This document shows positions 1 through 8,310 of a stretch of 31,739 nucleotides of DNA, piece after piece (the stretch's first letter is position 1; every line of letters begins with the position of its first letter). The translations under genes and the position numbers were made by a program. The DNA is from a bacterium. GTDB lineage: Bacteria; Latescibacterota; Latescibacteria; Latescibacterales; Latescibacteraceae. Where the stretch lies: contig JAJFUH010000005.1 of NCBI GenBank assembly GCA_021372535.1, forward strand, positions 1 to 31,739, written 5' to 3'. A model generated the notes under the pieces. It was not told the DNA's origin. It saw only the letters and a list, made by a program, of their open reading frames with translations, and did no database searches.

Positions 1-5
1 ATTTG

Positions 6-39
6 GAGTTAACACACTGTATATTTTATATGTTAACTC
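6..39. repeat. Perfect 9-bp inverted repeat
   Basis: Arms GAGTTAACA (6-14) and TGTTAACTC (31-39) are exact reverse complements separated by 16 AT-rich bases. No T-run follows on either strand, so an operator is more likely than a terminator. It may belong to a gene to the left of the window. The rest of 40-258, downstream of the minus-strand metallophosphoesterase gene, is AT-rich and shows nothing recognisable. Confidence 0.5.
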
Positions 40-258
40 TATTGTGCCAAAAATGCAAGCAAATTATTACTCACTTATTATTTCAAAGGTTTCAAATTAT
101 CGATACAGACAGTCTCTGAACGTGCGTTATGGCAATAAACAACAATAAGAACGAACACACCATTGCTCGACTCATTTAATGCGGTTTTGACTGATATTAT
201 GGCTTTTCTCCGTGTCTCCGTTGCGAAATTGTTTAAGAAATATTCAGGTTAAAGTCAT

Positions 259-2442
259 TCATGGCTGCCATTTCAATGCAAGTACATACCCGTCCATGGT
301 TCCTACAATCACCATGGTATCACTGACCGCCATGGCACCGGGGCCGTAATAAGACCCCTGCGGTCCTATGGTTGTCCGGTATGTCCACTTCACTTGTCCC
401 GTTGACGCAACGATACCGCAGATGCTTCCGCCGTCACGGACAAGCAATTCTTTCCCGGTTGCGCATGCGGCGTTCATGAACAGACCATCCGGCTGATCCC
501 ACATAAGGGAACCGTCCTCAACGGACAGACACTGCACACCCCTGCGGTCATTCTGCGAAAAAGGTGTGAACAGCCGCGTCTTTTCCGGATTCAGCGCCAA
601 CCGGTAGGTTCCGGCTGACAGTTGCCGTGACCATACTCTTTTACCGTCCGCCGCGGAAAATGCCACGAGGTTCAGTTCTTCTTTTCCCGCGGGTATTTTG
701 CTGACGATAACTTTGTCCCCGGCTATGACCGGAGGCCAGAAGGGGGCGGTGGTATAATTGTCTTCCATCGCGGACATCCGGCTGATCCAGACCTCTGTGC
801 CGGTTTTCGAATCCAGAGCCCGGAAATAGCCGTCCATTGCTCCGAAAAACACCATACTGCCGTTCGTGGCGGGTTCCATTATAATAGGCAAATCCGCTGA
901 ATAGTCCCACAGTTTCATACCATTCCGGGCATCGAGACAAAAGAGCTTTCGCTCCCCAGCCGGTACATACAGCCTGCCATCTCCGGCAGTGATGCCCGCA
1001 ACGATCGAGGCTTCGAGCGGCGTTTGCCAGAGAAGCTTTCCGGACTTTACATCACAGGCATATACCGTACGCCCTTCTCCATAATAAAGCATACCGCTGT
1101 CGGCTGCCATCCCTCCTAAAATCTGCCCCTTCACGCCTTTCCGATGCCATACCTCCTTGCCGTCCCTGAGCCGTAAGGCGTATACACCTCCTTCGACAGA
1201 AGGAATAAACGCCAGATCCCCTTGAATGACAGGAGTCCCCATGACAGCCGAGCCAAGATTCTTCTCCCATACCTGACTGACACCCTCGCCGGGTTTTTCG
1301 ATAACGGTATGCGCCAGAACGACAGCCCCGTCATCGCCCTTGAACCGTACAGCCAGAAAGTGACGTCCCGGAGGGGCAGGAAGAGAGATTCCCAGTTTCC
1401 ATTTTCCTTTTCCACCCGTCATCGGCGCCCAGTCGCCGAATCCGGGGAAACAACACTCGACAACACCTGAAACTACGGGCTTTATTTCGGCCTGTACTAC
1501 AGCAGCATCTCCGCGGATGCTTTTTTTCGGAACCTTGATACTCAAACGCGGACCAGGAGCAGGAACCTCGATAACCTCTTCCGGATCAAGAGTTCCAGCA
1601 GGTTGTGCGAAATCCCGGTTCCTTACCGTTATCCTGCCGGATTTCACGGTCACGATACGGTAGCTGCCGGCTTCGGGTTTGCCTCCGTAAAGCGACCCCG
1701 TCAAAACGACAGGCACTCCACCCCATTGCCCGATACCCGCCGTATGCCTGTGTCCCTGAAATATCACGGGATATTCGTATGGCTGGAGAATTTCCACAAT
1801 CTTGCAGGTATCGTCCTCCAGCATGTTGGCGTGCAGAAAGAGCAGCACAGGTATATTTTTACGGATGGATTTGAGGTCGCTGCGCAGCCATTCCAGTTCA
1901 TCGGGATTGAGACGTATCAGGCCGGAAATCGGACGGTTGTTGAGGAAAACAAAATGGCAGCCCCCGTAATCGAAAGAATAACGTGTACCATGTCGTCCGA
2001 TCTGCGACGGTCCGAGAGGATCGAATATTTCAGCGAGGTCCTCGGAGGTAATGCCCGTATAATCCAGCTCGTGGTTTCCCACAACGGTATAAACAGGTAT
2101 CCCTGAGGAGACGATAGGCTGCATAAGCTTGACATACAATTGCAGAAGCGCTGTCCAGCCGACATCGCCCGTATCGCCGCAGTTGATGACAAAAGCCGGT
2201 TCCGGACTTAATGTCAGGTATTCATCCACAAACTGTTTGATACGCTGCGGATTGTATATTTTCATGAGGGATTCCTCGTCGAGAGGCTGTCCGATGGGAA
2301 ATCCGTGGCTCGGTATATGAACATCGGAAAAAACGACAAAAGAGAAATCCTGTGTTTCCGCAGCGAATAACCATCCGCTCCAAACCGCAAAAACACAGAG
2401 TATAATCGTGACAATACATAGTCTCCTGGAAATTGATGCCAT
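259..2442 (-). CDS. Exported metallophosphoesterase fused to a PQQ-type beta-propeller
   Basis: Predicted 727-residue exported protein. Residues 1-28 form a signal peptide (RR, then a long hydrophobic run ending near AA-E). Residues 33-270 are a calcineurin-like metallophosphoesterase with the full dimetal set: D40 and H42 (SDVHIP), D90 (GDTGD), N123 and H124 (GNHE), H204 (FLHAN), H231 and H233 (GHRH). A beta-sandwich linker (about 295-385) follows. From about 390 to 727 there are seven or eight propeller repeats, each with a GxxxALD.xxGxxxW pattern (VYALRLRDGKEVW, FCLDARNGMKLW, RALDSKTGTEVW). The family hydrolyses phosphomonoesters or diesters; the substrate is unknown. The ATG is preceded by AAGGAGG. 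The gene is monocistronic and divergent from the BlaI-type gene. The PQQ-like repeats may bind protein or ligand rather than PQQ. Confidence 0.88.
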   Translation of the reverse strand: MASISRRLCIVTIILCVFAVWSGWLFAAETQDFSFVVFSDVHIPSHGFPIGQPLDEESLMKIYNPQRIKQFVDEYLTLSPEPAFVINCGDTGDVGWTALLQLYVKLMQPIVSSGIPVYTVVGNHELDYTGITSEDLAEIFDPLGPSQIGRHGTRYSFDYGGCHFVFLNNRPISGLIRLNPDELEWLRSDLKSIRKNIPVLLFLHANMLEDDTCKIVEILQPYEYPVIFQGHRHTAGIGQWGGVPVVLTGSLYGGKPEAGSYRIVTVKSGRITVRNRDFAQPAGTLDPEEVIEVPAPGPRLSIKVPKKSIRGDAAVVQAEIKPVVSGVVECCFPGFGDWAPMTGGKGKWKLGISLPAPPGRHFLAVRFKGDDGAVVLAHTVIEKPGEGVSQVWEKNLGSAVMGTPVIQGDLAFIPSVEGGVYALRLRDGKEVWHRKGVKGQILGGMAADSGMLYYGEGRTVYACDVKSGKLLWQTPLEASIVAGITAGDGRLYVPAGERKLFCLDARNGMKLWDYSADLPIIMEPATNGSMVFFGAMDGYFRALDSKTGTEVWISRMSAMEDNYTTAPFWPPVIAGDKVIVSKIPAGKEELNLVAFSAADGKRVWSRQLSAGTYRLALNPEKTRLFTPFSQNDRRGVQCLSVEDGSLMWDQPDGLFMNAACATGKELLVRDGGSICGIVASTGQVKWTYRTTIGPQGSYYGPGAMAVSDTMVIVGTMDGYVLALKWQP

Positions 2443-2746
2443 ATGATTTTCCTCCTTATAAAACGTTTGTTTTCAATGAAAATTAAACGGAAAAGCGTAT
2501 ACCCGGCAACTATTATTTCTTCCTTTTCCGGAATAACTGTCATGACAAGCTTCCAGAATGTACCCTTTTCCCCCGTATCATCATCCGAATTATAATAGTA
2601 ATCTCAATAATAACTGGCAGTTGTCAATCACTACGGTATATGTTTCTGCTTCGTATATCCAAATTATTAAAGGGGAAAAAGCTTGACATTATCATTTAAC
2701 AGACTAAATTTATCAGAGTAGTCTTTCTCGCAGAACAGGAGACGAT
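2443..2746. other. Divergent intergenic region between metallophosphoesterase and BlaI-type genes
   Basis: This 304-base AT-rich spacer must hold promoters for both flanking genes. Towards the plus-strand gene there is a good sigma70-like promoter, listed separately. On the minus strand a TATAAT (complement of 2589-2594) could be a -10 for the metallophosphoesterase gene, but no good -35 lies at the right distance. No terminator, repeat or small gene was seen. Confidence 0.5.
2683..2710 (+). promoter_or_regulatory. Probable sigma70-type promoter of the first BlaI-type gene
   Basis: A perfect TTGACA (2683-2688) is followed after 16 bases by TAAATT (2705-2710, 4 of 6 to consensus). The expected start site lies about 30 bases before the ATG at 2747. 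An inverted pair AGACTA (2701-2706) and TAGTCT (2719-2724) with a 12-base gap overlaps the -10 and could be an operator, for instance for autoregulation. Confidence 0.5.
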
Positions 2747-3118
2747 ATGGCTGATTTACAGTTCGGTCGCGTCCAGATGAAAATAATGCGGGTGCTCTGG
2801 GAGAAAAAACAGGCCACCGCGCGAGAGATCACCGATATACTCAACGAGTCCGAACCGATCGCCCACAGCACCGTACAGACACTGTTACGGGCACTGGAGC
2901 AGAAAGGGGCTGTCGGCCATGATGTCGAGGATCGTACCTTTACTTTTTACCCGCTCGTGGAAAACGAGAACGTTATGCAGAATGCCCTGAGCGATTTTAT
3001 CGACCGTGTATTCGCCGGGTCAGCCGGTGGTATGGTCTCGTACCTGGTCAATAACAGGTACATCTCTCCCGAGGAATTGAAAGGTATTTTCCATCTTTTC
3101 GATAAAAAGAAACCATAA
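2747..3118 (+). CDS. BlaI/MecI/CopY-family transcriptional repressor (orphan)
   Basis: A 123-residue winged-helix repressor of the penicillinase-repressor family, at the usual length. The N-terminal 70 residues carry the family pattern FGRVQMKIMRVLWEKKQATAREI, then HSTVQTLLRALEQKG as the recognition helix, then the wing (DRTFTFYPLV). The C-terminal part (about 75-123, including DFIDRVFAGS) is the dimerisation region, where relatives are cut by a partner M56 protease. The ribosome site AGGAGA lies 4 bases before the ATG. No M56 gene is adjacent, so this copy is an orphan, unlike the one at 4913. It likely controls itself or the next gene, whose promoter 170 bases downstream is bracketed by palindromes. 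Confidence 0.85.
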   Translation: MADLQFGRVQMKIMRVLWEKKQATAREITDILNESEPIAHSTVQTLLRALEQKGAVGHDVEDRTFTFYPLVENENVMQNALSDFIDRVFAGSAGGMVSYLVNNRYISPEELKGIFHLFDKKKP

Positions 3119-3283
3119 CAGACCGGAATGATCACCGTATGGAGTGGTTACCGAACGTTTCAAACTCTGTTGTTGCTTTCAGCGCCGATTCTATTTATAC
3201 CCTCATTTAATATTTTCATATAAATAATAGTAACATGGTGTTACCTGTCTATATCGGTCAAGGTGAAGCCCTGTTTTTTCCGT

Positions 3284-3305
3284 ATGTGAGAAGAAATTCT
3301 CACAT
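3284..3305. promoter_or_regulatory. Operator-like palindrome, upstream copy
   Basis: Arms ATGTGAGAA (3284-3292) and TTCTCACAT (3297-3305) are exact reverse complements with a 4-base spacer GAAA. The site ends 5 bases before the -35 box. A second copy of its core lies at 3343-3360, 57 bases away centre to centre. Confidence 0.65.
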
Positions 3306-3310
3306 TTTGC

Positions 3311-3339
3311 TTGACAATAAACCGACTTATATATAAAAT
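3311..3339 (+). promoter_or_regulatory. Strong sigma70-type promoter of the thioredoxin-fold gene
   Basis: TTGACA (3311-3316), a 17-base spacer, then TAAAAT (3334-3339, 5 of 6 to consensus). The predicted start site near 3346 lies inside the downstream palindrome, leaving a leader of about 95 bases before the ATG at 3441. The arrangement is typical of a promoter repressed by two bound dimers. Confidence 0.65.
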
Positions 3340-3342
3340 ATG

Positions 3343-3360
3343 GTGAGAAGGAATTCTCAC
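3343..3360. promoter_or_regulatory. Operator-like palindrome, downstream copy
   Basis: Arms GTGAGAA (3343-3349) and TTCTCAC (3354-3360) are exact reverse complements with a 4-base spacer GGAA. The arms are identical to the core of the 3284-3305 site. It covers the predicted transcription start. A BlaI-type repressor encoded next door is one candidate binder, though the arms do not contain the classic TACA/TGTA BlaI half-sites. Confidence 0.65.
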
Positions 3361-3440
3361 ATAAAAACGGAGCACGAATATTCCTGTTCCGTTTAACCGC
3401 ACATACCGGTGTTCTGATTATGTGCATGAGGTATCAAAAC

Positions 3441-4781
3441 ATGACACGGGAAAAACCCCGAATGCTGTTTACACAAGTGAAAAATATAATAATATGCCTG
3501 CTGCTGGCGGGCGTCACGTGTTTTGTTCCCGGTTCCGTTTCCGGTGACGACAATGACAGCGCCATAAGAATCGAATTGAGAGAAATCAATACGGACAGCA
3601 TGGGAGTATTACAGGAATATGCCAGTGCTTCCGGAGAAGGATCGAGGTTCCCGCCGCAGGAAGACATCAAAGAATATCCGCGTAACTATACGGTTAAAGA
3701 AACGTTCTGGATAAACCTCCAGAAATACCAGTACTTATACAATCTGGCCCGATCAGACAGAAAAAACAATGACCGTGTGATAAAGGTATTGGGGCAGGAA
3801 TGGTTTGACGATGCCCGGCTAAAATATACCGGGCAGCCGGTAGACTGTATCGTTTCTGTCTGTGTTGTCGAGAGCCCTGAAGGCGGGGAATACATTATTT
3901 TCGATGCAGATAACGATGAAAACTTTTCGAATGACCGGTTACTCACATTCAGGAGCGAAGAGCTGCAGCGGGGAAACATAAAAATTATCAGTCAATTAGC
4001 TGAATCCGATGTGGAAATCGAGTTTTATGACGGTTCCGAAGTACGAACTCGTACCATTCGGATAAGTATTGTGAGAAACATCGGAAACAGAATCTATACG
4101 GGATATGCCCATTGTTCCATGATGACCGGCGAGCTGCCTTTGGACGGGAAGCTTTTCACGGTCGGGCTTATCGAGAGCCAGGATATCGAATACAGGCAGT
4201 CCAGCAATCTGTGGATCGACACCAATCAGAACCGCATGTTCGATCCCGATGAAGATTATTATGCTCAGGTTAATCAGCCGTTTACTGTTCTGGGCAGAAC
4301 ATATCAGGTTGTCGAGACAGATCGGTTCGGAAACCATATCACCATCAGAAAGGTCGATCTCCCTTCACTCGAGGTTGGTCTCCCGGCTCCCGATTTTAAG
4401 GCAGTCACTATGGATTCGACCGGCTTTAATCTGGCAGAAAATAAAGGAAAGTATATATTGCTCGATTTCTGGGGAACATGGTGCGCTCCCTGTGTCAATG
4501 AAATTCCGGTTTTGAAAGAGGCTTATGACCGATATGGCGGGAAGAAATTCGAAATCGTGAGTATCGGAGTGGATGACGAAAAGAAATTATACTCGTTCAT
4601 ACACAAGAATAATCTGAAATGGACTCATATTCGACAGGACCAGAATGGCGATCTGGTAAAACTGTATCGGATCGACCATTATCCCACAAAATACCTTATC
4701 GATCCTCAGGGTATTCTTGCAGCAAAGTTGGGATTAAACAGCGATGAATTATTGGAAAAACTGGACAGAATATTCCATTGA
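3441..4781 (+). CDS. Exported TlpA/ResA-like thioredoxin-fold protein with a large N-terminal domain
   Basis: The C-terminal ~140 residues are a thioredoxin-fold disulfide oxidoreductase of the TlpA/AhpC-TSA type: PAPDFKAVTMDSTGFNL, then FWGTWCAPCVNEIP with the redox pair C348/C351, then a cis-Pro region HYPTKYLIDPQG. The N-terminal ~300 residues are not recognised; they contain two acidic, possibly calcium-binding stretches (DADNDENFSNDR and DTNQNRMFDPDED). A signal peptide is likely (hydrophobic run IIICLLLAGVTCFVPG), placing it in the periplasm. I chose ATG 3441 because TGAGG lies 9 bases upstream; in-frame ATGs at 3420, 3426 and 3462 are alternatives. It probably reduces or isomerises protein disulfides. 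Codons are more AT-rich than in the genes further right. Confidence 0.8.
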   Translation: MTREKPRMLFTQVKNIIICLLLAGVTCFVPGSVSGDDNDSAIRIELREINTDSMGVLQEYASASGEGSRFPPQEDIKEYPRNYTVKETFWINLQKYQYLYNLARSDRKNNDRVIKVLGQEWFDDARLKYTGQPVDCIVSVCVVESPEGGEYIIFDADNDENFSNDRLLTFRSEELQRGNIKIISQLAESDVEIEFYDGSEVRTRTIRISIVRNIGNRIYTGYAHCSMMTGELPLDGKLFTVGLIESQDIEYRQSSNLWIDTNQNRMFDPDEDYYAQVNQPFTVLGRTYQVVETDRFGNHITIRKVDLPSLEVGLPAPDFKAVTMDSTGFNLAENKGKYILLDFWGTWCAPCVNEIPVLKEAYDRYGGKKFEIVSIGVDDEKKLYSFIHKNNLKWTHIRQDQNGDLVKLYRIDHYPTKYLIDPQGILAAKLGLNSDELLEKLDRIFH

Positions 4782-4912
4782 ACATTGCATCGAAGCGATG
4801 GTTTTACAAATTATAAACACGAATGTATCTACTTATAGAATACGCCTCAGAGGCCGGATTTACTTTTATGACAGACTGATGCGAACGTACAATCTTTAAT
4901 CAGGAGAAACCA

Positions 4913-5305
4913 ATGGCTCGACGGGCAGCAGGTACCCTGACCGAGGTGGAGCTCGAGTTCATGCAGATGCTGTGGTCGCTGAAACAGGCCGCACCGGAGG
5001 ATATGCAGAATGCGCTCCTCGAAAAGGGACGAGAGCTGACAGGGGGATCGGTAAGGAAAATGCTTCTGATCCTCATGAAAAAGGGATATGTGCAGCGGAT
5101 ACGTGAAGGCAAAAAATATGTATACAGTGCACAGGTACCCCAGGAACAGGCAAAAAGGAGCATGCTCAACGAACTCATGGACCGGGCATTCGGCGGTTCA
5201 GCCTCGATACTGGTTGCAACGCTTCTGAAAAGCAGTTCCGTCCCCGAAGATGATATTGTAAAAATCGAGCGACTCATCGCCGAACACAAGAAGGAGAAAC
5301 GCTAA
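4913..5305 (+). CDS. BlaI/MecI/CopY-family transcriptional repressor paired with an M56 protease
   Basis: A 130-residue member of the penicillinase-repressor family. The winged helix spans about residues 8-75 (LTEVELEFMQMLWSLKQAAPEDM, then GGSVRKMLLILMKKGYV, then the wing REGKKYVYSAQV). The C-terminal dimerisation segment (LMDRAFGGSASILVATLL) is the region where relatives are cleaved by the sensor protease. AGGAGA precedes the ATG. Its TAA overlaps the next ATG by one base (TAATG), so repressor and sensor are translationally coupled, the standard BlaI-BlaR1 layout. The spacer before it (4782-4912) holds a TACA and a TGTA 15 bases apart (about 4805-4827), which could be loose operator half-sites. 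Confidence 0.87.
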   Translation: MARRAAGTLTEVELEFMQMLWSLKQAAPEDMQNALLEKGRELTGGSVRKMLLILMKKGYVQRIREGKKYVYSAQVPQEQAKRSMLNELMDRAFGGSASILVATLLKSSSVPEDDIVKIERLIAEHKKEKR

Positions 5306-7926
5306 TGACTTCCACACAAATATTTTCGGTTCTCGATGCCTTCGGATATCATACGATCAGGCTGCTCATATCCGTTGCATGGCAGTCATCCCTGCTCATC
5401 GCGGCAGTAGCCCTCATTGTATTCATGCTCAGACGGCAGAGCGCCGCGGTTCGTCATGTCTTCTGGGCCGTCCTCCTCTGCTCGCTTCCCGTAATTCCGC
5501 TCCTTGTATGGACAACCTCGATTCTCAAAACGCCGAAGGCCGAGATTACCATTATTCCCGCATACACCGCGCCTTCCATGAGACAGCCCGATGGATTTGT
5601 GATAGAACCATCGATAAGTACAGGCGCGGAAACAGACAAAAATGGATCGACGGGAACGTTTCCATTCAAACCGGGCGATTATCCATGGGCGCTCGGACTG
5701 GCCATATACGCTCTGGGGGCAGTGTTCTTCCTGGTGTGGATGGCTATCGGCCGGCTGTGCATCTGGCGATGGAAGCGAACCGGAGTCGTTCTTACCGACC
5801 GGAGGGTCATTGACACTTTCCTGACAGCCCGCGAGCGGCTCGGCATAAGACGGGGATTTACTGTCATCGAGAATCCCGAAGTACCGGCTCCCCTCACCGC
5901 CGGAACGTTTCATCCCGTTGTGCTCGTTCCCGCCGGGTTCACCGATGGTCTTACGGATGAAGAACTCAGCGCGCTTGCAGTTCACGAGCTCACGCATGTG
6001 AAACGGAACGATGCGCTCGTTTTTTCAGTGGTGTCAGTTGTTCGGGCGCTGTTTTTCTTCCACCCGCTTGTATGGCTTGCGACCGATCAGGTCGTCGTGC
6101 TTGCCGAGCACGCATGCGACGAGGCCGTGCTGGACAGCGTATCGGAGCCCTTTGTCTATATTGAAATGCTCGTCGGGCTTGCTTCCAACCGTTCCCGCCG
6201 GAGATTCGTTACCGAAATGGCAGCCGGGTTCGTTATCTCGAAACATGCCTTCCTCCGCCGCGTGGAGGTCATGCTCTCGGATAAAGGGAAGAGAATACGG
6301 AGTCTTTCGCGCGGTTTTCTGGCGGGCACGGTTATCGTCGCCGTGCTCTCGGTCATGGTTACCTGCGCCCTCCCTATCGGCGAGAAAAAACAAGCCGGAA
6401 AACAGGCGGCTCAGGTTTGCGGTTTTATGAATGAGCCCGATGACACCATCACCGAATTTATCGGCGGGAAAGCACAGGAGATCGATCCCCATGAGCTCGG
6501 CGGGGTCGTGTACGATGAATCCGGCAAACCGCTCGAAGGGGCGCTCGTCGACGCATGGACATGGTATACCCATGACGGTCACGAGGTATATACCGATGCC
6601 CAGGGGAAATTCAGGCTGAAAAACCTGTCGCGCGATAACAGGGTCGAGGTGCGCTTTTCCAAAGAGGGTTATTCCCCGGAGCTCATCATCATGCAGAAAA
6701 CAGGCGTCAGTAATATAATTGTTCGCCTGGGTAACAAAACCTATTTCGAGGGCAGGGTTCTCGCCCCCGATGGCCGTCCTGTCCCGGATGCGCTCATACG
6801 GGCTTCCCAGGGACCGAAACGGGCGCACGGTGTCGTGATTACGTCAATCTGGACCGAGACCCGCTCCGGCAGGGACGGCAGGTACCGTCTTTATGTAGAG
6901 GCTGACACATACGATATCCAGGTCAGAGTACCCGGCACCGGCGGCGCCCGTCTCCAGGGGGAAGTCATCGACCGTAACAAGTCGAAAAATCTCGACATCA
7001 CCCTCGCAAAGGGAGTGACCTTCCGGGCGCAGGTGGTCAACAGCCGCTCCGGTAAACCTGTCGAGGGTTTGCGGCTTTATAACTGGCAGAAGAAAGATAT
7101 CGAGGGCATTTCCGATAAGAACGGCGCTCTGGAGATCATGGATATGCTGCCCGGACCGTTCGAGTTCAATGTGGAGGGAAAGGGTTATGCCCGCTGGTGG
7201 TCCGAAGAGGCAAGTAAAGAATGGGAGCGTAAGATGATCAGCAGCAGGACCGGCTGGCAGCGTAATTTTGATGATCTTGAATTCGACCTGCAACTCAACA
7301 TGAAGCCGGTAACGATTTTTGTCGAGGATGCGGTGACCATCACGGGCCGTGTGCTCGATCCGGACGGCAGACCGGTCGCAGGCGCCACGGTGGCTCCTGC
7401 TCACACAGGTTCGGGAAATTCAATTACGGGGGATACACGGTACAGTGTGCCCACGAACGATGACGGTACCTTCGAGATGATCCTTCCCGCAAGCGGCGAT
7501 ACGGAATACAACCTCGTCGCGCATGACGGGAAATATACCGAATGGAGAACATGGGCAAACGGCATCAAGGAACCCATCAAAACTCAGCCCGGTCAGGTCA
7601 TCCGCGATGTCACCATCTCACTGACGCAGCCCGCGACCGTAACGGGTACAGTTGTCGACGAAGATGGAAAACCGCTTGCGCATCACGAGGTCAGGGCAAG
7701 CGCTACCGATAAGCTGGAAAACCGTTACTACGATCCCACGACGCGGACTGACGACAAGGGCAATTTCACCCTGAAATACATACGACCGGGGTCTCAATTC
7801 ATCCAGGCAGCGCCCTTCTGGCTCAGTGCAGAAGAAGCGCCTTACGGAAGTACGGTTACGCTTTATCTTTCCGCCGGAACGGTAAAAGACGGTGTACAAC
7901 TGGTGGGAAATGTCAAAAAGAAATAA
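5305..7926 (+). CDS. M56 (BlaR1-type) membrane metallopeptidase with carboxypeptidase-regulatory-like repeats
   Basis: An 873-residue membrane sensor-protease. Hydrophobic segments lie at about 20-42, 50-73, 127-154, 237-257 and 338-357. The cytosolic zinc site is HELTH (227-231) with third ligand E268 in EHACDEAVL, the M56 signature. BlaR1/MecR1 relatives sense a ligand outside the cell and then inactivate the cognate BlaI repressor. Here the region after the last membrane helix (about 360-873) has no recognisable penicillin-binding domain. It carries about five beta-sandwich repeats of the carboxypeptidase-regulatory type, starting near 398, 478, 571, 676 and 777 (LGGVVYDESGKPLEGA, VTITGRVLDPDGRPVAGA, ATVTGTVVDEDGKPLA). 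These usually mediate carbohydrate or protein contact, so the signal is probably not a beta-lactam; this is inference. Coupled to the upstream repressor. Confidence 0.87.
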   Translation: MTSTQIFSVLDAFGYHTIRLLISVAWQSSLLIAAVALIVFMLRRQSAAVRHVFWAVLLCSLPVIPLLVWTTSILKTPKAEITIIPAYTAPSMRQPDGFVIEPSISTGAETDKNGSTGTFPFKPGDYPWALGLAIYALGAVFFLVWMAIGRLCIWRWKRTGVVLTDRRVIDTFLTARERLGIRRGFTVIENPEVPAPLTAGTFHPVVLVPAGFTDGLTDEELSALAVHELTHVKRNDALVFSVVSVVRALFFFHPLVWLATDQVVVLAEHACDEAVLDSVSEPFVYIEMLVGLASNRSRRRFVTEMAAGFVISKHAFLRRVEVMLSDKGKRIRSLSRGFLAGTVIVAVLSVMVTCALPIGEKKQAGKQAAQVCGFMNEPDDTITEFIGGKAQEIDPHELGGVVYDESGKPLEGALVDAWTWYTHDGHEVYTDAQGKFRLKNLSRDNRVEVRFSKEGYSPELIIMQKTGVSNIIVRLGNKTYFEGRVLAPDGRPVPDALIRASQGPKRAHGVVITSIWTETRSGRDGRYRLYVEADTYDIQVRVPGTGGARLQGEVIDRNKSKNLDITLAKGVTFRAQVVNSRSGKPVEGLRLYNWQKKDIEGISDKNGALEIMDMLPGPFEFNVEGKGYARWWSEEASKEWERKMISSRTGWQRNFDDLEFDLQLNMKPVTIFVEDAVTITGRVLDPDGRPVAGATVAPAHTGSGNSITGDTRYSVPTNDDGTFEMILPASGDTEYNLVAHDGKYTEWRTWANGIKEPIKTQPGQVIRDVTISLTQPATVTGTVVDEDGKPLAHHEVRASATDKLENRYYDPTTRTDDKGNFTLKYIRPGSQFIQAAPFWLSAEEAPYGSTVTLYLSAGTVKDGVQLVGNVKKK

Positions 7927-8310
7927 AAGGGCAGAGGGACTAAAAAGGCGTAAGGACTGAGAGATAAAGGTGTATTGAAAATTTATAATTTCTGTCAATC
8001 CCGGTTGTTGTCTCAAAAAGTCGGATTGCCTTGAAATACCCGAGCCAAGAGCGGCAATGATACACTATTGCCGCTTTTTTTATAACATACTGTAAAGAAA
8101 CGATATAGACAAATCACCAAACCCGTTCACCGAAATGTATCCCACCGAAAATACTCACTCCATACCATTATAGGCGGCATATCCACTTAAAATTGATTAT
8201 ATTGATAATAACAACGGCACAATCTCCGGTTCTTTCTCCTGGGTCAGAACCACACAATCGGCAATAATACGGAATTTTGTCTTTCTTTGTCAATTTTATG
8301 GAGTTTTTTT
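7927..8310. other. Intergenic region after the M56 gene
   Basis: This 384-base AT-rich spacer contains the strong terminator at 8047-8081. The 230 bases after it must hold the promoter of the cupin gene, but I see no convincing -35/-10 pair, only AT-rich tracts such as the one near 8190-8212. No small gene was recognised. Confidence 0.5.
8047..8081 (+). terminator. Rho-independent terminator of the BlaI-M56 operon
   Basis: A 9-bp perfect stem, AGCGGCAAT (8050-8058) and ATTGCCGCT (8067-8075), with an 8-base loop, runs directly into a T-tract (8075-8081). Flanking A/T bases can extend the stem. It lies 120 bases after the M56 stop codon. Confidence 0.85.

Larger units (their letters stand above)
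3119..3440. other. Regulatory intergenic region before the thioredoxin-fold gene
   Basis: This 322-base gap contains two near-identical palindromes flanking a strong promoter (listed separately). The rest is AT-rich with no gene. The first palindrome is followed by a short T-run (3305-3308), so it might also weakly terminate the upstream gene, but the pairing with a second copy fits an operator better. Confidence 0.6.

Noticed and set aside
4786-4805. CATCG-AAG-CGATG hairpin plus TTTT after the thioredoxin-fold gene as a terminator
   Set aside because: The stem is only 5 bp and the T-run is 4 bases; too weak to call.
8277-8310. TTG starts upstream of the cupin ATG
   Set aside because: No ribosome site precedes them; ATG 8311 has TGGAG 7 bases upstream and begins a good signal peptide.
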